Of a stretch of DNA of 64,000 bases, positions 26,105 to 34,587 are shown one piece after another (the first letter of the stretch is position 1; every line of letters starts with the position of its first letter). This stretch comes from UBA952 sp044361535. GTDB taxonomy: Bacteria; Bacteroidota; Bacteroidia; Flavobacteriales_D; Crocinitomicaceae. Location of the stretch: the NCBI GenBank assembly GCA_044361535.1, contig JBIKIQ010000017.1, positions 11,784 through 75,783 of the forward strand, given 5' to 3'. The notes beneath the pieces are model-generated. The model was not told the origin of the DNA. It worked only from the letters and a program-made list of their open reading frames with translations, and searched no databases. Made by a program: the position numbers and the translations under genes.

Positions 26105-28143
26105 TGAAGTTGCTGCAAGTTTTATTATTTCTTTCTACTGCTCTATTCTTGAGTAAAACATATGCTCAAATGGAAAGTCCAGAAGATAAGGTTAAAGCTA
26201 TATTTTCACTCGAGCAAAATGGGTGCGAGGCATTTATTGTTGCTAAAGTTACTGTCGTTCCTGGCTGGCATATTAATTCAAATAAACTTCCAGCGGGCTC
26301 TTTCTCCCTCCCAACTCTGCTAAATGTAAATCCACTTGCTGGGATTACAGTCGTTTCAGGAGTGATTGAGCCACAACCTGTAATTGAAAACAATACGGAT
26401 ATTGATGAAATATTAAGTTATCACAAAGGAAGCTTTATTATAAAACGAAAAATTCTAATTTCTTCAGAAAAAGATCTGACGATTTCGGGTTCGTTTTCTT
26501 TTCAAACCTGTAATGACGTAAAATGCCTCCCTGAATTCACCATGAAGTTTTCATTGCCTGCAAAAGCTTGTTCCTTGAGCAAGGAGAAAATAGATAGTGT
26601 ACTTGCAACTGCCCCAGTTGCTAGTGAAAATAATTCTCAAGGAAATGTAAATTCAGACAAAAAGAAAGTTGAAGCCAAATCAACACAAAATACTAGTTCA
26701 AATAGTTCTATTTGGGTTATTTTCATTCTTTCTTTTCTCAGCGGATTTGCTGCATTGCTTACACCTTGTGTCTTTCCAATGATTCCGATGACAGTTAGTT
26801 TTTTTACTAAAACAAGTAAAAACAAAGCTAAGGGAATTAGAAATGCCCTTTTTTATGGATTTTCAATTATTGCAATTTATGTTATTTTAGGTACGATTGT
26901 AACTGCTATTTTTGGACCAGCTGCATTGAATGCATTATCTACAAATATTTGGTTTAACCTAATTTTCTTTATTTTATTGGTGGTTTTTGCTGTTTCATTC
27001 ATGGGTGCTTTTGAAATAACACTTCCAAACTCTTGGTTAAATAAAGCCGATAAAGCTTCAGATAAAGGAGGTTTTATTGGTATTTTCTTTATGGCATTAG
27101 CACTTGCCTTAGTTTCCTTTTCATGTACAGGCCCAATAGTTGGAACGTTGCTCGTACAGTCTGCATCCATAGGTGGAATAGCCCCATTCGTTGGTATGTT
27201 TGGATTTTCCTTAGCTTTAGCCTTGCCATTTACATTGTTCGCTGCTTTTCCAGGTTGGATGAATTCACTACCTAAGTCAGGAGGTTGGTTAAATACAGTA
27301 AAAGTGTTTCTTGGGTTTTTAGAATTGGCATTGGCATTTAAATTTTTATCAACTGCAGATCTAGTTTCACAAGCTCATTTATTAGAAAGAGAATTATTCA
27401 TTGCTATCTGGATTGGAATCTTTACTGCTTTGGCTGTTTATTTGTTTGGTGGATTTAAATTACCGCATGATAGTCCATTGGAGAGATTGTCAGTTGGACG
27501 AGTTTTATTAGGAACAACTACATTAATTTTTGTTGCGTATTTAATTCCAGGAATGTGGGGTGCTCCGTTAAAATTAATCAGTGGATTTCCTCCATCACCA
27601 ACCTATAGTGAATGGAAACAAACCTCTTCCACAAATTCTGCCGCCGCCTCTGAACATGTTGAGGGAATGCATGAAGGAGTACATGGAATCATGATGTTCG
27701 ATGATTATGATAAAGCCTTGGCCTATGCTAAAAAGGTAAACAAACCTTTAATGCTTGATTTTACAGGTTGGGGTTGTCAAAATTGTCGAAAAATGGAAGA
27801 GACAGTTTGGAATGCAGATGGTGTTTTATCCATCTTAAAGGATAAAGTTGTTGTTGCTTCCTTGTATGTGGATGAGAAAAAGGAATTACCGGATTCTGAG
27901 CATAAAGAATTAGAATACGCTCCAGGGAAGAAAATGAAAATCACACAAGTTGGACATAAATGGGGATTCTTGCAGATGAGCCGTTACAAAAGCAATTCTC
28001 AACCGCATTATAGAATGCTTTCTCCCGATGGAAAGGATCTAGATAATGGACCGGCTGATTTTGAACATCACGGAAATGCCCCTGCCTTCAAGAAATGGTT
28101 GGAGGATGGGTTAAAATTATCTGCTGAAGTGCCTAAGAAATAA
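26101..28143 (+). CDS. dsbD: Thiol:disulfide interchange protein DsbD
   Basis: A 680-residue protein that passes electrons from cytoplasmic thioredoxin across the inner membrane to periplasmic thiol proteins. The domains in order are a signal peptide (about 1-22), an alpha domain with TCNDVKCLP (Cys-x4-Cys), a membrane core of eight or so helices containing the paired cysteines in TPCVFPMIPM and SFSCTGPIVGT, and a C-terminal thioredoxin domain with the active site GWGCQNCRKME (about residues 556-566). All expected cysteines are present. It is co-translated with the preceding lone alpha-domain gene and shares functional context with ccsBA, since reduced apocytochrome cysteines are needed for heme attachment. 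Confidence 0.95.
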   Translation: MMKLLQVLLFLSTALFLSKTYAQMESPEDKVKAIFSLEQNGCEAFIVAKVTVVPGWHINSNKLPAGSFSLPTLLNVNPLAGITVVSGVIEPQPVIENNTDIDEILSYHKGSFIIKRKILISSEKDLTISGSFSFQTCNDVKCLPEFTMKFSLPAKACSLSKEKIDSVLATAPVASENNSQGNVNSDKKKVEAKSTQNTSSNSSIWVIFILSFLSGFAALLTPCVFPMIPMTVSFFTKTSKNKAKGIRNALFYGFSIIAIYVILGTIVTAIFGPAALNALSTNIWFNLIFFILLVVFAVSFMGAFEITLPNSWLNKADKASDKGGFIGIFFMALALALVSFSCTGPIVGTLLVQSASIGGIAPFVGMFGFSLALALPFTLFAAFPGWMNSLPKSGGWLNTVKVFLGFLELALAFKFLSTADLVSQAHLLERELFIAIWIGIFTALAVYLFGGFKLPHDSPLERLSVGRVLLGTTTLIFVAYLIPGMWGAPLKLISGFPPSPTYSEWKQTSSTNSAAASEHVEGMHEGVHGIMMFDDYDKALAYAKKVNKPLMLDFTGWGCQNCRKMEETVWNADGVLSILKDKVVVASLYVDEKKELPDSEHKELEYAPGKKMKITQVGHKWGFLQMSRYKSNSQPHYRMLSPDGKDLDNGPADFEHHGNAPAFKKWLEDGLKLSAEVPKK

Positions 28144-28360
28144 TTGATTTGAAAAGAGTAAAGTCGAAACTTAGACGTTCGATAGAGGGCGAGAATAAAT
28201 CGCTTTTTGGATAATCATCGTATAACTGAAGGAATAGACCTTGTCATTGTTCATTTATCACTTGTTTGAAAACAATAAAGATTTAAAAGATCTTGGTAAT
28301 ATAATCCATAAAGATTTTGAATTTCTTTTCAATCAGGCCACAGAAATATTAAAAATGATT

Positions 28361-29044
28361 TCAGTTTTTACTCCTCGCTTCTACACATGCTACAAGTGCC
28401 GCAGTTTCAGTTCGAAGCCTTGTCTGACCTAAAGTAATACTTGCATACCCTGATTCTAGAGCCGCTAGTATTTCTTCTTGTGTAAAATCACCTTCAGGAC
28501 CTATAGCAATCAATTGATTGTCAAAAAAATCAGTCACTCTTTTTTTAGCGCCAGTTCTACAATGAGCAATCAAACCATTTGGTTGTTTCTTTAGGAAACT
28601 GTTCCATTTTTCAAGGGGATTTAGTTTTGGAATATAATATCTTCCCGATTGCTTAACCGCTGAAATTAATATTTTTTCCAGTCGCTCCAATTTAACATCT
28701 CTACGTTCGCTATTTTGACAAAGAATTAAACTTATTTCAGTTATACCAATTTCCGTTGCTTTTTCGATAAACCATTCTAATCGTTCTATGTTTTTTGTTG
28801 GAGCAATGGCAATATGTATAGGTGATTCGAAGCTATGTTCTACCTTTTGATCTAATGATAAACTACATCTTTTCGGGTGGTTGTCTATGATAGTGCCAAT
28901 AGCAGAAATTCCTCTCCCATTGAAAAGCTCAATTTGTTGACCATTTTGCATACGCATTACTTGAATGGCATGTTTTGATTCAGCTTCTGATAAAGTTAAA
29001 TGAGTAAAGTCAAGGGTTAGTTCAGGAGTGTAAAATCGGTGCAT
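28361..29044 (-). CDS. rsmE: 16S rRNA (uracil(1498)-N(3))-methyltransferase
   Basis: RsmE methylates N3 of U1498 in 16S rRNA using S-adenosylmethionine. The 227-residue protein has the N-terminal PUA-like region (MHRFYTPELTLDFTHLTLSEAESKHAIQVMRM) and the SPOUT trefoil-knot motifs IAIGPEGDFTQEEI and LGQTRLRTETAALVA. The length is typical. Its ATG overlaps the stop of holA by 1 base, so the two genes are coupled on the minus strand. The 217 bases on its 3' side, up to dsbD, hold no gene that I can support. Confidence 0.95.
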   Translation of the reverse strand: MHRFYTPELTLDFTHLTLSEAESKHAIQVMRMQNGQQIELFNGRGISAIGTIIDNHPKRCSLSLDQKVEHSFESPIHIAIAPTKNIERLEWFIEKATEIGITEISLILCQNSERRDVKLERLEKILISAVKQSGRYYIPKLNPLEKWNSFLKKQPNGLIAHCRTGAKKRVTDFFDNQLIAIGPEGDFTQEEILAALESGYASITLGQTRLRTETAALVACVEARSKN

Positions 29045-30042
29045 TAATGTAATAATCTGAATATTAGTTCTTTCAATAATTCTCCTTGTTCAACATTATT
29101 ACTGTTGATGCCTTTTGATCGCAAATCAAATTCATATAATATTTCAATATTTGCGGCAATTTTTTTTGGTGGAAATTTACCTGAAGCTTGACTTAGTTCC
29201 CCTGCTACAAACGGATGTACTTTCAATGCATTCGCAACATAATCCCTTGATTTATTTGGGAAGAAATGAATGCGCATGATTTGCGTGAAAAATTTGAATA
29301 AATTACTTACAACAACGGTTAAATCGGTAGCCTTTGGATTATGTTCAAAATAATTTACAATCTTATTCGCCTTTGACACATCAAGTTTAGAAATGGCATT
29401 AGTAAGTTCAAAAACATTATAATCCTTTGAAATGCCTATGTTTTCTTCAATGTGTTGTTCGGTTATAACAGTCCCCTTTTCAAGAATTATACTTAATTTC
29501 TCAATTTCATTTACCAAACGTGACAAGTCATTGCCTACATTTTCAGCAAGAAGCATGGTCGCCTTTGAATTTATCGTAAACCCTTTTTCCTTCAGATATC
29601 CAACAATCCAATCAGGTAATTGATATTCTTTGACCTTATCTGACTTGAATACAACTCCTTTTTTTGTTGCTTCTTTGATCAGCTTTTTGCGCGCATCAAG
29701 TGTTTTGTATTTGTAACAGATTACAAAAATAGTGGAGTCTAACGGTGCTTCAACATAGGCTTCAAGTAAATCGATTTGTTTAAATTCTTGCGATTCACGA
29801 AGAACTACTAATCGTCTTTCTGACATCATTGGATATCCTTTCAATTCGCTGATGAGATTTACCAAATCTGCATCCCTACCATAAACGATTGTTTGATTAA
29901 AATCGCGTTCATGTTCTTCTAAGGCATGTTCTTCAATAATATGGCTGATTTTATCAATAAAGTAAGGTTCATCCCCATGCAAAATGTATATGGGTTTAAA
30001 TTCTTTATTCCTAACTGATTGAATTATTTGCTTAAAGTCCAT
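29044..30042 (-). CDS. holA: DNA polymerase III subunit delta
   Basis: This is the delta subunit of the clamp loader, which opens the beta sliding clamp. The 332-residue protein begins MDFKQIIQSVRNKEFKPIYILHGDEPYFIDKI, the usual HolA N-terminus, and carries the AAA+-like fold with LENVGNDLSRLVNEIEKL and the FELTNAISKLD region. The frame is open 26 codons further upstream, but family alignment and a TAACTTTG box placed 5 bases before ATG 30042 fix the start. It is coupled to rsmE downstream and lies divergently from ispH. Confidence 0.92.
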   Translation of the reverse strand: MDFKQIIQSVRNKEFKPIYILHGDEPYFIDKISHIIEEHALEEHERDFNQTIVYGRDADLVNLISELKGYPMMSERRLVVLRESQEFKQIDLLEAYVEAPLDSTIFVICYKYKTLDARKKLIKEATKKGVVFKSDKVKEYQLPDWIVGYLKEKGFTINSKATMLLAENVGNDLSRLVNEIEKLSIILEKGTVITEQHIEENIGISKDYNVFELTNAISKLDVSKANKIVNYFEHNPKATDLTVVVSNLFKFFTQIMRIHFFPNKSRDYVANALKVHPFVAGELSQASGKFPPKKIAANIEILYEFDLRSKGINSNNVEQGELLKELIFRLLH

Positions 30043-30047
30043 CGGTT

Positions 30048-30055
30048 CAAAGTTA
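30048..30055 (-). promoter_or_regulatory. -7 promoter box TAACTTTG for holA
   Basis: Exact TAnnTTTG match on the minus strand, 5 bases (aaccg) from ATG 30042. It predicts a leaderless message and supports the shorter start. Confidence 0.55.
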
Positions 30056-30127
30056 CAAAACAGATGTTGAAAAATCCCAATTAAATTGAAATATCCATGC
30101 GCCAGAATTTCAATAAACACGTATCTT

Positions 30128-30135
30128 TACATTTG
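30128..30135 (+). promoter_or_regulatory. -7 promoter box TACATTTG for ispH
   Basis: Exact TAnnTTTG match 49 bases before ATG 30185. The predicted leader contains a six-codon mini-frame (30171-30188, stop included) whose TGA overlaps the ispH ATG. Confidence 0.45.
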
Positions 30136-30184
30136 TTAGTGTAAAACAATATTGCAATTCGGCGGTTAAAATGAAAATAGCTCC

Positions 30185-31399
30185 ATGAAACAATTCCAAA
30201 TTCCTGAATTTTATCGTTCTCCAATAATTTCAAAAGTAAAGGCGCAAAGAAAATTGGACGATCCTAGAAAGAAAGATTTCTCTCCAACTATTTTAGATTT
30301 TGGTAAGGTTAAATTTCTTGTTTCACGACATTTTGGATTTTGTTACGGGGTTGAAAATGCCATTGAACGAGCATATCGCGCTTTGGATGAAAATCCAGGA
30401 AAGAGAATTTTTTTATTAAGTCAAATGATTCATAATCCGGATGTTAACGAAGATTTAAATGCCAATGGAATTCAATTTCTTCAAGATACATCTGGAAAGC
30501 AACTTATAGATTTTGATACATTATCAAGTGAAGATATCGTACTTATTCCGGCATTTGGAACCACTGTTGAAATTGAACATTTACTTGTTTCTAAAGGGAT
30601 AGATGTACAAAAATACAATACAACCTGTCCTTTTGTTGAAAAGGTTTGGAATCGATCTGAGAAACTAGGAGAAACGGATCATACAATTCTTATTCACGGA
30701 AAATACAATCACGAGGAAACACGAGCAACTTTTTCAAGAAGCACTCAGTTTGCGCCGTCGTTAATTCTCAAAGATATCGTTGAAGCGAAACTATTGGCAT
30801 CATACATTACCGATGATAAATCGAATGAGAGTTTTTATTCGGATTTTGCAGGTAGATATTCCGAAAATTTTGATCCAGAAATTCACTTACGAAAAATAGG
30901 CGTAGTTAATCAAACAACCATGTTGGCAAGTGAAACACAGGAAATAACTGATTTTTTACGTAGAGTAATGATTGAAAAGTTTGGCGAGGAGAATATAAAA
31001 AATTACATGGCAGATACCAGAGATACTTTGTGTTATGCTACGAATGACAATCAAAGTGCCACCTTGGGCTTGATGGAATATCCAGCAGATTTAGGCATTG
31101 TAGTTGGCGGGTATAATAGTTCAAATACAACACATTTGGTTGAGTTAATGGAATCAAAGTATCCTGTATATTTTATAAACGGAGCCTTGGAATTACTCTC
31201 TAATAAGGAAATCCAGTATTTTGACATACACAAAAAAGAAACAAATACACGAATAGAATTTTTACCTCCAAAAGAGACTATAACCATAGCAATTACATCT
31301 GGAGCATCTTGTCCAGATTCTATAATGGATAAGGTAATTCATCGAATATTAGAACTTTTGGAAATTCAGATAGCATTGGAAGATGTTCTTGTAAAATGA
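30185..31399 (+). CDS. ispH: 4-hydroxy-3-methylbut-2-enyl diphosphate reductase
   Basis: IspH (LytB) is the last enzyme of the MEP isoprenoid pathway, reducing HMBPP to IPP and DMAPP with a 4Fe-4S cluster. The three cluster cysteines are visible in FGFCYGVENAI, NTTCPFVEKVW and SGASCPDSIM, and the substrate-binding histidines and the glutamate-bearing loop are present. At 404 residues it belongs to the longer type, with an N-terminal extension of about 45 residues. Its stop codon overlaps the start of the adenylate cyclase-HD gene (ATGA), an unexpected partner. The short leader carries a mini-frame ending on the ispH ATG. Confidence 0.95.
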   Translation: MKQFQIPEFYRSPIISKVKAQRKLDDPRKKDFSPTILDFGKVKFLVSRHFGFCYGVENAIERAYRALDENPGKRIFLLSQMIHNPDVNEDLNANGIQFLQDTSGKQLIDFDTLSSEDIVLIPAFGTTVEIEHLLVSKGIDVQKYNTTCPFVEKVWNRSEKLGETDHTILIHGKYNHEETRATFSRSTQFAPSLILKDIVEAKLLASYITDDKSNESFYSDFAGRYSENFDPEIHLRKIGVVNQTTMLASETQEITDFLRRVMIEKFGEENIKNYMADTRDTLCYATNDNQSATLGLMEYPADLGIVVGGYNSSNTTHLVELMESKYPVYFINGALELLSNKEIQYFDIHKKETNTRIEFLPPKETITIAITSGASCPDSIMDKVIHRILELLEIQIALEDVLVK

Positions 31400-33066
31400 C
31401 GAATAAGTTTTTATCAATTTTAATTATAGAATCTGAAGACAACTATGCAGACTCATTAATTAATTCATTGCTAGGAAATGGAAATAATCCAATTCGAGTA
31501 ACAACAATCGAAGAAGGTTATGAAAAAATACTTTCTCTACCTATTGGTTTAGTACTAATTAACCTGGAACATTTTTCTGAAAAAGTAAAATATTTTGTTT
31601 ATAATGTACAATTAAGGTGTAATTTTCACTCGCCATGGATTATAGGATATGTTTCAGATGAGGTAAAAATTGATAAATCATATTTTAACCTGAATTTAAC
31701 AGATGTTTGGCTGACAGGGAGTTTTAGTTTTATAAGGGAAAAAATTGAAAATTGGAAAAATATTCATTTTGAAAAAACTCGGATAAGTAATTTTCTACAG
31801 CATTTATATCCTGAAAATGTAATCAGAAACTTTTACGAGCAGAACTATCCAGAGCCTTTAAAAATAGATCATGCGGTTGTAATGTTTATGGATATTGTTG
31901 AGTTTTCTTTTAAAACAAAAGAGTTAAAACCTGCAAGAGTTGCAAAAAAATTGACCAGGTATTTCAATAAGTTTGATGAAATAATTACGCGTTATCATTT
32001 AGAAAAAATAAAAACGATAGGGGATGCATATTTGGTTACGGCGGGTGTCTCTGAAAATAAACCGTTCCCGGATTTACGCATGTGCATGGCAGCTTTGGAG
32101 ATTCAACATTTTATGAAGATTCAGAAATTAGTTGATCAAGCTTTCAACAAAGACTTTTGGGAAATTCGCATAGGTATTCATTCAGGACCACTAGTTGCTG
32201 GCGTTATTGGAAAAACAAAGTTTCATTTTGATATTTGGGGTGACACCGTAAATATTGCAGCTAGAACCGAAAAAGCTTCAAGTGCAAATACAATTTTAGT
32301 TACTGAGTTAACGCAGAAAAAGATTCAGCCCTACTTAAAATTTGAAAAAGATAAATCTATTGTCATCGCTAAAAGAGGAGGAATTATAGATTTATTTGAA
32401 ATTCAAGGTTTATTATGTCAGAGTCAAAAAAAAGACTGGTTGCATTTGGTTGAAATTGAGAATATTGAGTTTAAGCGTGCTCGAAATTTTATTTTGAATC
32501 AACTCAAATCAATATTGCCTGACTCTTGTTGTTATCATTCATTAAATCATTCACTTGATGTTGAAAAGGCGGTTATTAGATTTGCTAACGTGGAAGGTTT
32601 ATCAAACCATGAAAAAATCTTGTTAAGAACTGCCGCCTTGCTTCATGATATAGGTTTTGCTGTTAAATATGAAACCAATGAATCTTTGGCTCTTCAATTT
32701 GCTGATCTTCATTTACCGGATTACAATTACAATAAAGAGGACATCAGAATAATTAAGAATTGCATTATGGCAACTGAGTTAAATGGAATTCCTACTAGCA
32801 AGTTGGCAAAAATTCTATGCGATGCAGATTTAGATTATTTAGGTCGGGCAGATTACTATGAATTAGCAGATAAATTGAGAGAAGAGCTTAAAAATTTTGG
32901 TCGTGAATTCAATGAAAAGGATTGGATTTTGTTCCAATTGCAATTTCTTGAAAACAGACATCATTATTATACTGAGTCCGCCATTCAAATAAGAGGATAC
33001 TACAAAGAGAAAAGAATTTTTGAACTAAAGAAAAAGTTGAATTTTCTGGAAATGAATGAAAGCTAG
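31396..33066 (+). CDS. Pseudoreceiver / class III adenylate cyclase / HD phosphohydrolase fusion
   Basis: A 556-residue cytosolic protein with three parts. Residues 1-120 resemble a response-regulator receiver, but the phosphoacceptor position is Asn56 (LVLINL), so it is probably not phosphorylated. Residues about 155-340 are a class III nucleotide cyclase: metal-binding D166 and D210, adenine-specifying K206 and D279 (KIKTIGD, FDIWGDTVN), and transition-state N286 and R290. By comparison with mammalian enzymes this predicts adenylate rather than guanylate cyclase. Residues about 375-500 are an HD-type metal phosphohydrolase (YHSLNHSLD, then LLHDIG with H417 and D418, then a late DAD). One chain could thus both make and hydrolyse a nucleotide signal. 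It is coupled to ispH by a 4-base overlap. Confidence 0.88.
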   Translation: MTNKFLSILIIESEDNYADSLINSLLGNGNNPIRVTTIEEGYEKILSLPIGLVLINLEHFSEKVKYFVYNVQLRCNFHSPWIIGYVSDEVKIDKSYFNLNLTDVWLTGSFSFIREKIENWKNIHFEKTRISNFLQHLYPENVIRNFYEQNYPEPLKIDHAVVMFMDIVEFSFKTKELKPARVAKKLTRYFNKFDEIITRYHLEKIKTIGDAYLVTAGVSENKPFPDLRMCMAALEIQHFMKIQKLVDQAFNKDFWEIRIGIHSGPLVAGVIGKTKFHFDIWGDTVNIAARTEKASSANTILVTELTQKKIQPYLKFEKDKSIVIAKRGGIIDLFEIQGLLCQSQKKDWLHLVEIENIEFKRARNFILNQLKSILPDSCCYHSLNHSLDVEKAVIRFANVEGLSNHEKILLRTAALLHDIGFAVKYETNESLALQFADLHLPDYNYNKEDIRIIKNCIMATELNGIPTSKLAKILCDADLDYLGRADYYELADKLREELKNFGREFNEKDWILFQLQFLENRHHYYTESAIQIRGYYKEKRIFELKKKLNFLEMNES

Positions 33067-33131
33067 GAATCGCAACTTATGGAATTTTAAAACTTTTTGC
33101 AAAATCTCAATAGTTTAGAAAATAATCTTAT

Positions 33132-33139
33132 TATCTTCG
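33132..33139 (+). promoter_or_regulatory. -7-like box TATCTTCG for gcvH
   Basis: One mismatch to TAnnTTTG, 19 bases before ATG 33159. The same octamer precedes the cysteine desulfurase gene at almost the same distance. Confidence 0.4.
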
Positions 33140-33158
33140 TGCTTTTAAATCGAAAATT

Positions 33159-33536
33159 ATGAACGTTCCATCAAATTTGAAATTCACGAAAGATCATGAA
33201 TGGGTTAGGGTTGAGGGTGATATAGCCGTAATTGGTATTACCGATTTTGCACAACATGAATTAGGAGATATTGTGTATGTTGAGATTGAAACGGTAGGGG
33301 AGAACTTAGAAAAGGAAGAGGTATTCGGGTCCGTTGAAGCGGTAAAAACTGTTTCAGATTTGTTTATGCCAATTTCTGGAGAAATTCTTGAATTGAATGA
33401 GAATTTAGATGGCAATCCAGAATTAGTGAATACAGATCCATATAATGAAGGTTGGATGGTGAAAGTAAAAATTACTGATTCAACTGAACTAGATTCACTT
33501 TTAGATGCTGATGGTTATAAAGATTTAATTGGGTAG
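33159..33536 (+). CDS. gcvH: Glycine cleavage system H protein
   Basis: The lipoyl carrier of the glycine cleavage complex, shuttling the aminomethyl group between the P, T and L proteins. The 125-residue protein has the full family pattern: KFTKDHEWVRVEGD, GITDFAQHELGDIVYVE, the lipoylation lysine in GSVEAVKTVSDL (about residue 63) and the late NTDPYNEGWMVKVK. No other gcv gene is in the window, so it is encoded away from its partners. It is probably monocistronic, with a promoter-like octamer 19 bases upstream. Confidence 0.97.
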   Translation: MNVPSNLKFTKDHEWVRVEGDIAVIGITDFAQHELGDIVYVEIETVGENLEKEEVFGSVEAVKTVSDLFMPISGEILELNENLDGNPELVNTDPYNEGWMVKVKITDSTELDSLLDADGYKDLIG

Positions 33537-33584
33537 TTGTTAATAAAAAGTTAATTGTAAATTCAGTTCAACTTTTATTTGTAT

Positions 33585-33592
33585 TATTTTTG
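33585..33592 (+). promoter_or_regulatory. -7 promoter box TATTTTTG for the TonB-like gene
   Basis: Exact TAnnTTTG match 36 bases before ATG 33629. Confidence 0.5.
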
Positions 33593-33628
33593 GAATGTTA
33601 TTTGGTAAAGTACTGAAAAATCAAAATT

Positions 33629-34453
33629 ATGGAAAGTAAAAAAAGTACCGAAGCAAATCTTGAAAAATTGAGAATACCTCTAATTTTTGCAGGATTTTTA
33701 TTTATTGCCACTATCGTTTTGGCGTCCTTTTCTTACCAATCGGTTTCAGGAGAAGACCAGTCAACCGAAATCGCAAAATCTGATAAGAAAGATGCGAAAG
33801 AAGAAGAAGCAAATGCACCACCGCCACCGCCACCACCACCACCGCCAACAACTGTCGCAGCGCCTACTCCTGCGGTTGGTCCTACTGATGGAGAAATCAA
33901 AGTAACGAATGAAACGAAAGAGCCTGTTAACGGGGGTAATGGATGTCAATCAGATTACGATTTAGATGGTGTATGTGACATTGATGACAAGTGTCCAGAA
34001 ACGGCTGGTCCTGTTGAAAACGGAGGATGTCCTGTAGACAATGACCTGGATGATGATGGGGTATTAAATGATGTCGATTTATGTCCTGAAGAATACGGAC
34101 CTGCGTCTAATGATGGTTGTCCTGAACAAGAAGAGGCTGTTGAATTTCCAGATGTGGAGGCAGCATTTCCTGGTGGAGAAAAAGAACTTCAAAAATTCCT
34201 AGGTGAGAATGTAAAATTTCCAGAAATTTGTATGGATATGGACGCTCAAGGTCGTGTTTTCATGAAGTTTACTGTTGAAAAAGACGGGAGTATTACAAAT
34301 ATTACTGTTGAGACTAACAGAACAGGATGTGATGAATTTGTAAAAGAAGCAACTCGAGTTTTGAATAAAATGCCAAAATGGTCGCCAGGTGAAGTTGGTG
34401 GAGATGCTAAAAGAACGGTTTGTCGTCTACCATTTAATTTTAAGATCAACTAA
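33629..34453 (+). CDS. TonB-like energy transducer with thrombospondin type 3 repeats
   Basis: A 274-residue, single-pass inner-membrane protein. In order it has a short cytoplasmic N-terminus, one membrane helix (about 17-37), a Glu/Lys segment, a run of ten prolines (about 66-75), an Asp/Cys-rich region with two or three thrombospondin type 3-like calcium motifs (YDLDGVCDIDDKCPE and DLDDDGVLNDVDLCPE, about 110-165), and a TonB C-terminal domain (about 185-274) with RVFMKFTVEKDGSITNITV. TonB proteins transmit proton-motive force to outer-membrane receptors. Calcium-type repeats between the proline stretch and the TonB domain are unusual. No exbB or exbD lies nearby. A strong terminator follows. 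Confidence 0.88.
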   Translation: MESKKSTEANLEKLRIPLIFAGFLFIATIVLASFSYQSVSGEDQSTEIAKSDKKDAKEEEANAPPPPPPPPPPTTVAAPTPAVGPTDGEIKVTNETKEPVNGGNGCQSDYDLDGVCDIDDKCPETAGPVENGGCPVDNDLDDDGVLNDVDLCPEEYGPASNDGCPEQEEAVEFPDVEAAFPGGEKELQKFLGENVKFPEICMDMDAQGRVFMKFTVEKDGSITNITVETNRTGCDEFVKEATRVLNKMPKWSPGEVGGDAKRTVCRLPFNFKIN

Positions 34454-34475
34454 TCTTTAAAAAATATATGTTTTG

Positions 34476-34505
34476 GCCTCAAGAATTTCTTGAGGCTTTT
34501 TTTTT
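34476..34505 (+). terminator. Rho-independent terminator after the TonB-like gene
   Basis: An 8-bp stem (GCCTCAAG / CTTGAGGC) with a 5-base loop and a run of nine T, 22 bases past the stop codon. Confidence 0.88.
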
Positions 34506-34562
34506 GATTTAATGTATGTTTTTTGATATGTATTTTCTCAAATGGATTTAGTAATTAATCCT

Positions 34563-34570
34563 TATTTTTG
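34563..34570 (+). promoter_or_regulatory. -7 promoter box TATTTTTG for serS
   Basis: Exact TAnnTTTG match 17 bases before ATG 34588, downstream of the terminator at 34476-34505. Confidence 0.55.
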
Positions 34571-34587
34571 TAATTCAAATTTTATTT

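Noticed and set aside
28241..28432. 63-codon frame at the 3' end of rsmE
   Set aside because: It overlaps rsmE in antisense, has no promoter box, and its C-terminal part simply reads the complement of rsmE.
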